A DNA stretch of 45,438 nucleotides from an uncultured Treponema sp. (GTDB lineage: Bacteria; Spirochaetota; Spirochaetia; Treponematales; Treponemataceae), in the NCBI RefSeq assembly GCF_946187725.1, contig NZ_CAMHSK010000020.1, positions 1 through 45,438 of the forward strand, read 5' to 3'. This document shows, one piece after another, positions 7,838 through 15,873 of this stretch. Each line of letters opens with the position of its first letter. Position 1 is the stretch's first letter. The translations under genes were made by a program, and so were the position numbers. The notes under the pieces were generated by a model. It was given only the letters and a program-made list of their open reading frames with translations, had not been told where the DNA came from and made no database searches.

Positions 7838-8820
7838 TTTTTCACCAGTTCCAAGATTCGCTTTGAGATTTCGCGCCGTGGCAGAACTTCCCTTGCTCCA
7901 CCAGCTTCAATTGCCGCTGCCGGCATTCCGAAAACAACACAAGTCGATTTATCCTCGACAATTGTCCAGCCGCCTCTGTCACAGATTTCCTTGCAGCCTT
8001 CCGCACCATCCGCACCCATTCCCGTCAAAAGAATTGCCAGACAGTCTTTTTTATAAAATTTTGCCGCTGACCTGAAAAGTTTATTCACGGCAGGTCTCAA
8101 AAAGCGTTCGGGTTCCTCGTCGGACAGTTTTAGAAGAGGATGCCCGTTTGCCTCGACATAATCAATTACAAGATGCTTATCGGCAGGAGCCATGTAAACG
8201 AATCCAGGTTTTGCTTCTTCACCATTCTGAGCGAGTTTTACATGAAAATTGTGACATACACTCGCAAACCATTCAGACATGGTTCTGTCAGCTCCGACTT
8301 CAAGATGCTGCGTATACAGAATTGGAAGAGGAAAATTTTCACCGAGAGACTGAAGCACCTGTGACACGGCAGAAGGGCCGCCTGTAGAAGCTCCAATGCA
8401 CAGAATCTTAAATGAATCGCTAGGTTCTGAATCTGAAACGCATGTCTCGACGGATGAAACAGGGATTTTTTCGAATTTTTGTATAAGAGAATCAAAGAAA
8501 GAGCTGTTGTAGCCGTTAAGCCGTGGCTTTTCGATTGTATCTACCACGCCAGGGAAATTCTCAACTGGAGAGTTTGAATCGTTCATGAGGATAAACGGAA
8601 TGTGCATCTGCTCAAAAATAAGACGCATATTTTCTGCTTCAACAGAATCGCTGGTATCGGCCCCGGAAATGATTACATCGGCCTTTTCATTAGTGACAAA
8701 TTGAGCCACCTTTTTGCCATTTGAAAGAGACGCAATGACTTTTATTTCAGGATAATTCCTTAAATTTTGTTCGATAATGGCACGAACTATTGCAGAGCCA
8801 TCCTCTATTACTACATTCAT
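7834..8820 (-). CDS. cheB: CheB-type receptor methylesterase with degenerate receiver
   Basis: A 328-residue protein. The C-terminal methylesterase domain is intact, with catalytic S145 (GASTGGPSA), H172 (QH) and D271 (TGMGADG). The N-terminal receiver (1–105) retains E6/D7 and the IEKP lysine, but the phosphorylated Asp expected after ADVIIS is Gly53. CheA-driven activation of CheB by phosphorylation is therefore unlikely unless the nearby D55 substitutes; constitutive or differently gated esterase activity is inferred. Start ATG at 8820 follows GGGAG at 9 nt. It ends in an ATGA overlap with cheR. Confidence 0.92.
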   Translation of the reverse strand: MNVVIEDGSAIVRAIIEQNLRNYPEIKVIASLSNGKKVAQFVTNEKADVIISGADTSDSVEAENMRLIFEQMHIPFILMNDSNSPVENFPGVVDTIEKPRLNGYNSSFFDSLIQKFEKIPVSSVETCVSDSEPSDSFKILCIGASTGGPSAVSQVLQSLGENFPLPILYTQHLEVGADRTMSEWFASVCHNFHVKLAQNGEEAKPGFVYMAPADKHLVIDYVEANGHPLLKLSDEEPERFLRPAVNKLFRSAAKFYKKDCLAILLTGMGADGAEGCKEICDRGGWTIVEDKSTCVVFGMPAAAIEAGGAREVLPRREISKRILELVKK

Positions 8821-8855
8821 CCGTTTTCTCCCTTGTTTTGCCTCAAACTCCCGAT

Positions 8856-9380
8856 TTACTCCGATTTTTGTAATAGTCCTGTCGAAAAGAATTTTCTCAA
8901 CAGTTTGTCTGGCGATATAAGAATTTGCTTTCGCATAAGTTTTTTATTGTTTTCGTCAGGAATGAAACCAAGGGCGCAAATTCCACATTCAAGCATATCC
9001 TTTCTGAGCCCTTCAGGAAGCAGGCGCAAAGCAGAAATATCAATCTGACCGCTGGAAATTGAGCTGGTTACAGAAAGCGCAAAATTGCCGCTCATGGGGA
9101 AATTTGTCTCTGTAAATTCCTCGATTGCTTCTTTCATCCCGCTGGCGAAATCCTGAATCTTCATTACAAGAACGACATTGCAGTTTTCTTTGGCCTTGCA
9201 TGAAAATTCGGTCTCTAAAAGCGAACCGATATGAATATGCGGCAAAGTTTCATCGTTGAACTCAATATATGGAAGATCCTTCCTGGCATCAATGTAAATT
9301 CCGAATTCAACATATTTGCTTTGAATGAGAAAATCTACGCTGTCGTATGCAATGCATGTGAAATAATTATGAGCTTCCAA
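8856..9380 (-). CDS. Diverged CheW-like protein (TTG start)
   Basis: A 174-residue cytosolic protein without clear catalytic motifs. The N-terminal half (YFTCIAYDSVDFLIQSKYVE, then FGIYI and LPHIHIGSLLE) follows the strand pattern of a CheW fold, and the C-terminus resembles the CheW end (ILISPDKLL). It could be a second coupling protein or a structural relative. TTG at 9380 is chosen because AAGGA lies 6 nt before it and no ATG occurs nearby. It overlaps cheW by 14 bp and precedes cheB by 35 bp, so it belongs to the chemosensory operon. The CheW relationship is a judgement from pattern only. Confidence 0.6.
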   Translation of the reverse strand: MEAHNYFTCIAYDSVDFLIQSKYVEFGIYIDARKDLPYIEFNDETLPHIHIGSLLETEFSCKAKENCNVVLVMKIQDFASGMKEAIEEFTETNFPMSGNFALSVTSSISSGQIDISALRLLPEGLRKDMLECGICALGFIPDENNKKLMRKQILISPDKLLRKFFSTGLLQKSE

Positions 9381-9870
9381 GGTCTTTCCTTATGAGTAAT
9401 TCAAAAGCGTCTGGATTCAAAACAGGAACTTCTTCACAGTTATAGCTCAGTATGCCCAAAAAGAATCCTTCCTCATCGTTTTCAGGAATTAAATTCAGTT
9501 CCTTTTCTTCAAGTTCTGCAAAAAAAAGAATGTCCGAAATGTGAATTGAAAGCTGATCATCAGTTCTTTTTAAAATCAAAAAGAGTGGTTCATCGGGAGC
9601 CTTTTTGTCATCAACATTAAGCAGACAGCGTGGATTAATCACTGTAAACGGGTCGCCGCGCCTGTTCAGAACGCCTTCAATATAATCAGGCATGAAAGGC
9701 AATTTATAAACAGAAACATCACGGATGATTTCAAGAACAGCATTCGACCTGACGGCATATTTTTTACCGGTAATTGAGAAAAACAACCAGGTCACCATGT
9801 GCTTTTCAACGACCTGCTCTTCTCCGGCTCCATTCTCCTGAGCAATCTGCTCGATTATTTCTTCGTTCAT
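9367..9870 (-). CDS. cheW: CheW coupling protein
   Basis: A 167-residue protein linking receptors to CheA. The CheW fold is visible from about residue 26: TWLFFSITGKKYAVRSNAV, then YIEGVLNRRGDPFTVINPR, which matches the family's G-N-RG-PV-D block with D replaced by N. A ~25-residue Glu-rich N-terminal extension precedes it. The ATG overlaps the stop of the upstream receptor gene (GCATGA) and follows AGGAG. Confidence 0.9.
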   Translation of the reverse strand: MNEEIIEQIAQENGAGEEQVVEKHMVTWLFFSITGKKYAVRSNAVLEIIRDVSVYKLPFMPDYIEGVLNRRGDPFTVINPRCLLNVDDKKAPDEPLFLILKRTDDQLSIHISDILFFAELEEKELNLIPENDEEGFFLGILSYNCEEVPVLNPDAFELLIRKDLGSS

Positions 9871-11678
9871 GCGTTCTCCTGGACTGCAGCGCGTTTTTCA
9901 CCCTTTTTATCGCTCAATTCTTCGGCAATGTTTTTTAGGTTCTGAGATGACTGAGAAATATGCTCGGTTGCAGAACTGAAATTCTCTACACCGGAAGCAA
10001 TCTGCTTCAAAGTAATAAGAATCTGCTCGCTCGCCGCCGCCTGCTGCTGAATGATTGTAGTGATTTTACCGGCACTGTCGGCTGTGCTTTCAGATGCATT
10101 TTTGATGCTCGTGAAGCGTTCCTCAAGATTCTTTGCGTTATCTACACCTTCCTGAATCTTTTCGGTACCGCTTTGGCTGGCAAGAATCAGGCTGTCCGAA
10201 GACTGCTGGATTTCAGTAATGCGCTCCTTGATTTCCTTGGTACCGTCGATGATACCGTCTGCAAGACGACGAATTTCTGTCGCAACGATGTGGAAGTTTC
10301 GGCCTGCTTCACCTGCACTTGAAGCCTCAAGTTCTGCATTGAATGCGATGATTTTTGCCTGGTCAGCGACCGAGTTAATCAATGTGACGATATCCCAGAT
10401 ATTTTCGATTTTATCGCCCAGAGAGCGGATGCCAGAAATCGTATTCATGTTCGTAGCGGCAATTTCCTGAAGCTGCTTTACATTTTCTTCAAGATATGCA
10501 ACACCGTCAGATACATCACCGCTGGTTTTTGTGGCGGCTCCCGAAACATCCTTGATTTTCTGCGAAATATCTTCTGAAAGCGCAGTGTTGTCTTCCATTG
10601 TGGCAACAATTTCTTTTACTGCGGCACTCTGATCCTGAGCCGTAGCGGCAGTTTCTTTTGAAGAAACCGCAAGATTCTGAATCTCTTCAAGAATGCTGAT
10701 TCCGACTTTCTTTTCATTGGAATGAAGCAGCTGAATTCTAAGGCAACTAAAGAATACAAGCACAACAAATACAATAACAACAAGACAGATTGAAGCCGGT
10801 CCAATTGCCCCCGCAAGGAATGAGGCAACGGTGTAATCTTTTGACATTACAAGAGTCCAGCCAATTTCCTCAAACGGCTCAAATCCAAACACCGTGTTAT
10901 CAGTATCGATGAAAGACTCGCCGATTGCTTCAAGCTCATATTCGCGGTTTGCAAAAGCAGGGATGACTTCTGTAATCGGGGTTTTGTTTTCAAGGTGGCT
11001 CAATTCTGGGGAACCTGTTGTCTCAAGGGCATTATTGAAAATGTACATTGAATAGTTTTCTGGAAGGTCTGAATAAAGTGAATTTACGAATTCTGAAATT
11101 GGAATGCCCGTTCCGATAAGACCAAGAAAATCTCCGTTATAATTGCGGACAATGCAGTTTACCCACATGAAAGTCTGCTTCAAACCGATGTCATAATCTA
11201 CATTGAAAACATAAGATTTATCGGTATCAATCAGACTTGTGTACCAGACGCTTGTAGGATCATCTTTATCAAGCGTGTAAAGATATTTATTATCTGAATA
11301 ATATTTAAGGTCTGCGTCATTAATCATGAATGACAGTTTGCTCAAAAACGAATTCTGATAAGCAAGGACTTCCTCAAAAGCATCTTCCCGAACAGAACTG
11401 TCCGATGGATCTTCAAAATATTTTACGATTAACGGTGATTTTGCCATCTGCTGTGCAAGTACAAGCTGCTCGTTAAGCCCAAGCTCAAATTTCAGTTTCA
11501 TATTTTTGCACAGCTGGGAAAGTTCTTTATGACTGGATTTTTCAAAATTCACCCTCGCCCTTTTGCCGATAAAAGCAAAACTGGCAGCAATCAATCCGGC
11601 AAGAATAAGAGCAAAAATGATTACCATGACAGGAAACGGCAGTTTTCGTGCCTCATTTTTGATTTTCAAGAATTTCAT
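9867..11678 (-). CDS. Methyl-accepting chemoreceptor, dCache sensor
   Basis: A 603-residue membrane receptor. TM1 is about residues 14–37, a periplasmic dCache-like sensor spans about 38–286 (WYTSLIDT and GLIGTGIPISEF are typical), and TM2 is about 287–313. No HAMP domain is evident between TM2 and the signalling helices. The hairpin tip reads SVADQAKIIAFNAELEA rather than the common ADQTNLLALNAAIEA. The CheA/CheW-binding surface thus differs and may be specific to this cluster's CheA and CheW. The signalling half is nearly the same as in the receptor upstream, while sensors differ. SD GAGGAA precedes ATG. Confidence 0.93.
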   Translation of the reverse strand: MKFLKIKNEARKLPFPVMVIIFALILAGLIAASFAFIGKRARVNFEKSSHKELSQLCKNMKLKFELGLNEQLVLAQQMAKSPLIVKYFEDPSDSSVREDAFEEVLAYQNSFLSKLSFMINDADLKYYSDNKYLYTLDKDDPTSVWYTSLIDTDKSYVFNVDYDIGLKQTFMWVNCIVRNYNGDFLGLIGTGIPISEFVNSLYSDLPENYSMYIFNNALETTGSPELSHLENKTPITEVIPAFANREYELEAIGESFIDTDNTVFGFEPFEEIGWTLVMSKDYTVASFLAGAIGPASICLVVIVFVVLVFFSCLRIQLLHSNEKKVGISILEEIQNLAVSSKETAATAQDQSAAVKEIVATMEDNTALSEDISQKIKDVSGAATKTSGDVSDGVAYLEENVKQLQEIAATNMNTISGIRSLGDKIENIWDIVTLINSVADQAKIIAFNAELEASSAGEAGRNFHIVATEIRRLADGIIDGTKEIKERITEIQQSSDSLILASQSGTEKIQEGVDNAKNLEERFTSIKNASESTADSAGKITTIIQQQAAASEQILITLKQIASGVENFSSATEHISQSSQNLKNIAEELSDKKGEKRAAVQENA

Positions 11679-11707
11679 ATTTTCCTCACTTTTCTAAATG
11701 GCTTTTT

Positions 11708-13435
11708 TTACTTACGAAGTTCTTCTGCAATTACCTGAAGTTTCTGAGATGCTTCGGAGATGTTTTCCGTAGCACCACGGAAGCGGTCAACGCCGGAAGC
11801 AATCTGCTTGAGAGTCAGAAGAATCTGCTCGCTCGCCACAGCCTGCTGCTGAATAATCGTAGTGATGTCGCCCGCGCTGTCAGCCGTAATTTCGGAAGCA
11901 TTCTTGATGCTCGTGAAGCGTTCCTCAAGGTTCTTCGCATTTGAAACGCCCTCGCGGATTTTTTCGGTACCGCTTTCACTTGCAATGATGAGAGTGTCGG
12001 AAGATTGCTGAATTTCTGTGATTTTCTTTTTGATTTCTTTTGTGCCGTTGATGATTCCGTCAGCAAGACGACGGATTTCAGAAGCAACGATATGGAAGTT
12101 GCGTCCTGCTTCACCAGCTTTGCCAGCTTCAAGTTCCGCATTGAAAGCGATGATTTTTGCCTGGTCAGCGACCGAGTTAATCAAGGAAACGATATCCCAG
12201 ATGTTTTCGATTTTATCACCCAAAGATTTGATTCCTTCGATTGTGTTCTGATTAGCAGTTGCAATTTCATGAAGCTGCCTTACATTCTGCTCCAGGAACG
12301 AAACGCCCTCCGCAACATCGCCGCTCGTTTTTTTGGCAACGCCAGATACATCCTGGATTTTTTTTGAAATATCTTCTGAAAGTTCCGTGTTGTCTTCCAT
12401 TGTGGCAACGATTTCTTTGACGGCCGCACTCTGATCTTGTGCAGTAGAAGCATTTTCTTTGGAAGAAAGGGCAAGGTTATGAGTTTCATCAATAAGACGG
12501 ATACTGGCAAGATGTTCCTTTTTTCTCATTCGGCTGATGATTAAAGCCGTAATCGTCATGATAACGATGAACAGGATAATGAAGGTAACTGTAAGCAGGA
12601 TTTTTGTGGCTCTTGAGAAAGAATTTACATCCTTGATGCTCTTTCCAAGAACATAATACCATCCAGTTGTAGGAATCGGGTCAATTCGGAAAACATACTT
12701 GATACCGTCAACTTTACCGAAAACAAAGTCATTTTCAACTTCAAGCAGCTTTTCACCAAGTGCGCGGTACTTTCCGTTTTCAATTCTAAGGATATTATCT
12801 TCAGCAGTGTAGGTTTCGTGCATGAAAAAATCGCCGCGCGGAGAAAGAATGAAAGACCGGTCCAGCAAATCGCTTTTTACTTCGCCAACAAACATCTGAA
12901 GGTCTTCAACAGGGAAGTCAAAAGCAACTACGCCCTCAACCTCATCATCTTTTAAAATTGCCCGCGAAATTGTCATGACCAGACGACCAGAAAGCTCACT
13001 TTCATAGACATCTGAATAATAAGTTTCGCCGGAAATATCGACAGCCCCTGTATACCAGTTGCAGGATGTGGGGTCGTATCCATCAGGAATCTCGATATTC
13101 GGACCTTTGAAAATGGTTCCGTCAGTCTTGTAACCATAAAAGCCAGGAAGTTCCGGGTAAGCAAGCGACATCTTCTCGAAAACTTCATTTGTTCTTCTGT
13201 TGCTGTCATAAAAACCGTCATTGAAATACAATGCCAGAGATTCCGTCATTTTAGCAGGGCCTGCCAGCGTATTCTCAAAATTGAGTATACATTCCCTCAT
13301 ATTTGAATACATGAGCCTGTATGCCTGCTCTTCCGTAAAATTTGAAACAAGGCTTGCTACAACAATTGTTGTTATGATGAAGAACACCGCGACCGCAACA
13401 CCAATAAGGGTCAGTGCTCTTTTTACAAATGTCAT
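11708..13435 (-). CDS. Methyl-accepting chemoreceptor, dCache sensor (first gene of operon)
   Basis: A 575-residue receptor with TM1 near the N-terminus (ALTLIGVAVAVFFIITTIVV), a periplasmic dCache-like domain (WYTGAVDISGETYYSDVYES), TM2 (TVTFIILFIVIMTITALII), no obvious HAMP, and the same divergent tip as its neighbour (DQAKIIAFNAELEA). ATG at 13435 is chosen because AGGAG lies 10 nt upstream and the hydrophobic TM1 follows directly; 16 further in-frame codons upstream would cover the leader. It is 29 bp from the next receptor. It heads the operon running to the cyclase at 3030. Confidence 0.92.
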   Translation of the reverse strand: MTFVKRALTLIGVAVAVFFIITTIVVASLVSNFTEEQAYRLMYSNMRECILNFENTLAGPAKMTESLALYFNDGFYDSNRRTNEVFEKMSLAYPELPGFYGYKTDGTIFKGPNIEIPDGYDPTSCNWYTGAVDISGETYYSDVYESELSGRLVMTISRAILKDDEVEGVVAFDFPVEDLQMFVGEVKSDLLDRSFILSPRGDFFMHETYTAEDNILRIENGKYRALGEKLLEVENDFVFGKVDGIKYVFRIDPIPTTGWYYVLGKSIKDVNSFSRATKILLTVTFIILFIVIMTITALIISRMRKKEHLASIRLIDETHNLALSSKENASTAQDQSAAVKEIVATMEDNTELSEDISKKIQDVSGVAKKTSGDVAEGVSFLEQNVRQLHEIATANQNTIEGIKSLGDKIENIWDIVSLINSVADQAKIIAFNAELEAGKAGEAGRNFHIVASEIRRLADGIINGTKEIKKKITEIQQSSDTLIIASESGTEKIREGVSNAKNLEERFTSIKNASEITADSAGDITTIIQQQAVASEQILLTLKQIASGVDRFRGATENISEASQKLQVIAEELRK

Positions 13436-13471
13436 TTTTTTACAACTCCTGTGGAAATACTTTTGCCGACC

Positions 13472-13500
13472 ATTATAACACAAGTTTGTAAAAAGTGAAA
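13472..13500 (-). promoter_or_regulatory. Promoter of the chemosensory–cyclase operon
   Basis: TTTCAC (13495–13500), 17-bp spacer, perfect TATAAT (13472–13477), about 30 nt of leader, then AGGAG and ATG at 13435. It drives the run of coupled genes 13435 to 3030. Confidence 0.7.
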
Positions 13501-13517
13501 AGAATTCTTAATTTTTT

Positions 13518-15710
13518 TTAAGAAATTGTTTTGTAGCACTCGCAGGCGGGGGTTTTGCATTCTTCCTTTGCGTATTGGCATCTTGGGGCAAAAGGACAGC
13601 CTGGTTCAGGATGAGCGGGATCCGTTACACGACCTGGAATCGAAATCAGTTTTTCTGAAGTATAGTGAGTTCCGAATTTCGGACTTGAAGCAAGCAATGC
13701 CTTTGTGTAAGGATGCCGCGCATGGTGCATGATTTGCTCACTCGTGCCTTTTTCCATGATCAAGCCGCCGTACATTACAATCATGTTGTCAGAAAGAGAG
13801 GCGACAAGTTCAATGTTGTGACTGATGAATATAATAGAAAGATTTCGTGATTTTCGTAAATCAGCAAGCAGAGAGACGATTTGAGCCTGAATCGTGACAT
13901 CAAGGGCCGTAGTCGGTTCATCGGCAATCAGAAGTTCGCAGCCTTGAGCAAGGGAAAGTGCGATAGAAATTCGCTGAAGCTGACCACCCGAAAACTGATG
14001 CGGGAAATTTTTGAGACGCTTGGCCGGATCAGGCAGACCGACTTCATTCAAAAGAGAGACCGTTTTTGCCTCTGCTTCTTCACGAGTGATTTCAGGATTT
14101 GAATTTCGGAAAGTTTCTAAAAAGACCGAACCAATGCTCTGAAGCGGATCAAAACTCCTGCCTGGTTCCTGGAAGATTAGCCCGATTTTTTTACCGCGAT
14201 AAGAGCGGATTTCTTTTTGAGAAAGCGAGGTAAGTTCCACGCCGTCAAAAAAGATTTTGCCTTCAACGCTTGCATTTGACGGATGCAGGGCAGGAATTGC
14301 CGTAGTGGTGACAGATTTTCCAGAGCCAGATTCACCGACGATACCAAGAATTTCACCACGATTCATGCTGAATGAAACACCGCGCACAGACTGAATTACA
14401 GTCCTGCTCGAACCACGAAGCACCGTGAATGACACACGAAGATTTTCAATGGAAAGCCATGCCTTATTGTCAGTGGATTTACTATTCGAAGCGTTAGGGG
14501 GTGTAGCACCGCACGAAGTGCGTTCCGAAGCAGCTTGCTGCGTAGGAATGGAGCGACAGCGGAAGTGAATCGAGCACGACAACGGAAGTGCTCGCGAAAG
14601 ACCCGACCGCCGCTTGTCGGCGGGAACGCCCTTATTTTTCCATGTCTTAAACACCACATGATACGGGTCGAAATAGTCGCGCAAAGCGTCACCGAGGAAA
14701 TTGAATGCCAGCGTTACGCCCAAAAGCAAGTAAACCGGCGTTAAGAGCCACGGGAAGTTTTTGAGGTTTGAAAGCGTTGAAATGTCCCGGTTAATCATGC
14801 TGCCCCAGCTCACGGCGGGGTCGGAGATGCCAAGACCAAGGTAAGAAAGAGTGGTCTCGCTCATGATAAAGCCCGGAATCGCAAGGGTGGTCGAAACGAT
14901 AAGAAGACTCGTAATCTGCGGAATTATGTGAGCAAAAATTATGACCGTGGAAGGGATTCCTTCAAGGCCCGCATCGAGGACAAATTCTTCTCGTTTGATT
15001 GAATGAACCATGCCGCGCAAAGTGCGTGCTGTGCCCGGCCATCCGACGAGGGAAAGAATCACCGTGATTATCATGTAGCTTGTGCCGGAATCCATTTTGC
15101 TGTTGAGAAGTGAGCGCAGGAAAAGAATCAGGTAAAGCCCCGGAATCAGCATGAAAAACTCTGAAAAACGCATGACCAGCCAGTCAGTTTTGCCGCCGTA
15201 ATAACCAGCAAGGCCGCCGAGCAAAATCGCCAGAACCAGAGAAATTGCACTTGCCACAAAGCCGATTGTAAGCGAAATTCTGCTGCCATAGACCATGCGG
15301 CTGAACAAGTCGCGTCCAAGATTGTCCGAACCAAAAAGAAAGACTGGATAAAGCTCGCCAGTCTGTGCATCAGGGAGAGTTCCAAAAAGGTGCCGACTGG
15401 AAGAAATAAACCCGAAAAGCTTATATTCCTCACCCTTAACGAAAAATGCGATTTTATGATGAAATTCTTCGCCCCTGACCTTCGCATAACGCCATGTAAT
15501 CGGATTCAAAACCCGGTATTCGCGTGCAACGATTCCGCGTGAAGTCAGCTCGATGTTTGAAGGATGAAAAGTGCCATCCTCAAAGGTGCGCGTGGGCGTA
15601 TAAGGAGCCAAAAAAGGCGCAAAAATCATCGAAAGATACAGCAGTACAAGAAGCGTAATTGAAATGATTGCAAGAGGACGGGTTTTTAGATATTGAAAAA
15701 GGCGTTTCAT
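13518..15710 (-). CDS. Fused oligopeptide ABC permease–ATPase (OppC–OppD type)
   Basis: A 730-residue fusion. Residues 1–about 355 are an OppC/DppC-type inner-membrane permease with the coupling-loop region around GMVHSIKREEFVLDAGLEGI. From about 417 an OppD-type ATPase has Walker A GESGSGKS (459–466), signature FSGGQLQRIS (about 573–582), Walker B LLIADEPTTALD and the Cys-rich end CPFAPRCQYAKEEC. Permease and ATPase are normally separate proteins. Here the 47 residues joining them are encoded by hairpin repeat copy B, with no stop. ATG at 15710 is chosen as the normal OppC start (MKRLFQYLKTRPLAII); a farther ATG at 15773 overlaps the -10 box. No Shine-Dalgarno is seen. Confidence 0.9.
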   Translation of the reverse strand: MKRLFQYLKTRPLAIISITLLVLLYLSMIFAPFLAPYTPTRTFEDGTFHPSNIELTSRGIVAREYRVLNPITWRYAKVRGEEFHHKIAFFVKGEEYKLFGFISSSRHLFGTLPDAQTGELYPVFLFGSDNLGRDLFSRMVYGSRISLTIGFVASAISLVLAILLGGLAGYYGGKTDWLVMRFSEFFMLIPGLYLILFLRSLLNSKMDSGTSYMIITVILSLVGWPGTARTLRGMVHSIKREEFVLDAGLEGIPSTVIIFAHIIPQITSLLIVSTTLAIPGFIMSETTLSYLGLGISDPAVSWGSMINRDISTLSNLKNFPWLLTPVYLLLGVTLAFNFLGDALRDYFDPYHVVFKTWKNKGVPADKRRSGLSRALPLSCSIHFRCRSIPTQQAASERTSCGATPPNASNSKSTDNKAWLSIENLRVSFTVLRGSSRTVIQSVRGVSFSMNRGEILGIVGESGSGKSVTTTAIPALHPSNASVEGKIFFDGVELTSLSQKEIRSYRGKKIGLIFQEPGRSFDPLQSIGSVFLETFRNSNPEITREEAEAKTVSLLNEVGLPDPAKRLKNFPHQFSGGQLQRISIALSLAQGCELLIADEPTTALDVTIQAQIVSLLADLRKSRNLSIIFISHNIELVASLSDNMIVMYGGLIMEKGTSEQIMHHARHPYTKALLASSPKFGTHYTSEKLISIPGRVTDPAHPEPGCPFAPRCQYAKEECKTPACECYKTIS
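14491..14631 (-). repeat. GC-rich hairpin repeat, copy B (encodes the OppC–OppD linker)
   Basis: 141 bp, exactly 47 codons. The minus strand starts GGGCGTTCCCGCCG and ends GGTGCTACACCCCCTAACGC. Hairpins include CCGCCG/CGGCGG, GAGCAC/GTGCTC and GCAGC/GCTGC. The same termini and internal CACTTCCGCT block as copy A are present, but the hairpin arms differ in sequence while remaining paired. Entirely open in the coding frame. Confidence 0.9.
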
Positions 15711-15771
15711 AGTAAAATAGAACAGTTCGTAAACCGCACTTTCTTGAAAGTGAGGCAAGTCGAACAGTTTC

Positions 15772-15777
15772 ATTATA
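15772..15777 (-). promoter_or_regulatory. Extended -10 element upstream of oppCD
   Basis: TGATATAAT on the minus strand gives a TGn extended -10 (TATAAT at 15772–15777) with no convincing -35. Transcription would begin near 15766, giving a leader of about 55 nt to the ATG at 15710. Confidence 0.5.
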
Positions 15778-15828
15778 TCACATATTCGTGGTTTTCTCTA
15801 GCCGAAATTGATGATTGGGAATTGTTGC

Positions 15829-15861
15829 GGGAGAAAAGTTAATTGAGATTTTTTTTCTCCC
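15829..15861 (-). terminator. Hairpin downstream of the AAA/PD-(D/E)XK gene
   Basis: GGGAGAAAA (15829–15837) pairs with TTTTCTCCC (15853–15861). It lies just after the nuclease stop on the minus strand, but no T-run follows, so terminator function is only possible. Confidence 0.35.
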
Positions 15862-15873
15862 TCTTAGCATGTT

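Noticed and set aside
15711..15773. A 21-residue N-terminal extension of OppC–OppD from ATG at 15773.
   Set aside because: The ATG lies in the -10 box, and the sequence after 15710 matches a normal OppC start.
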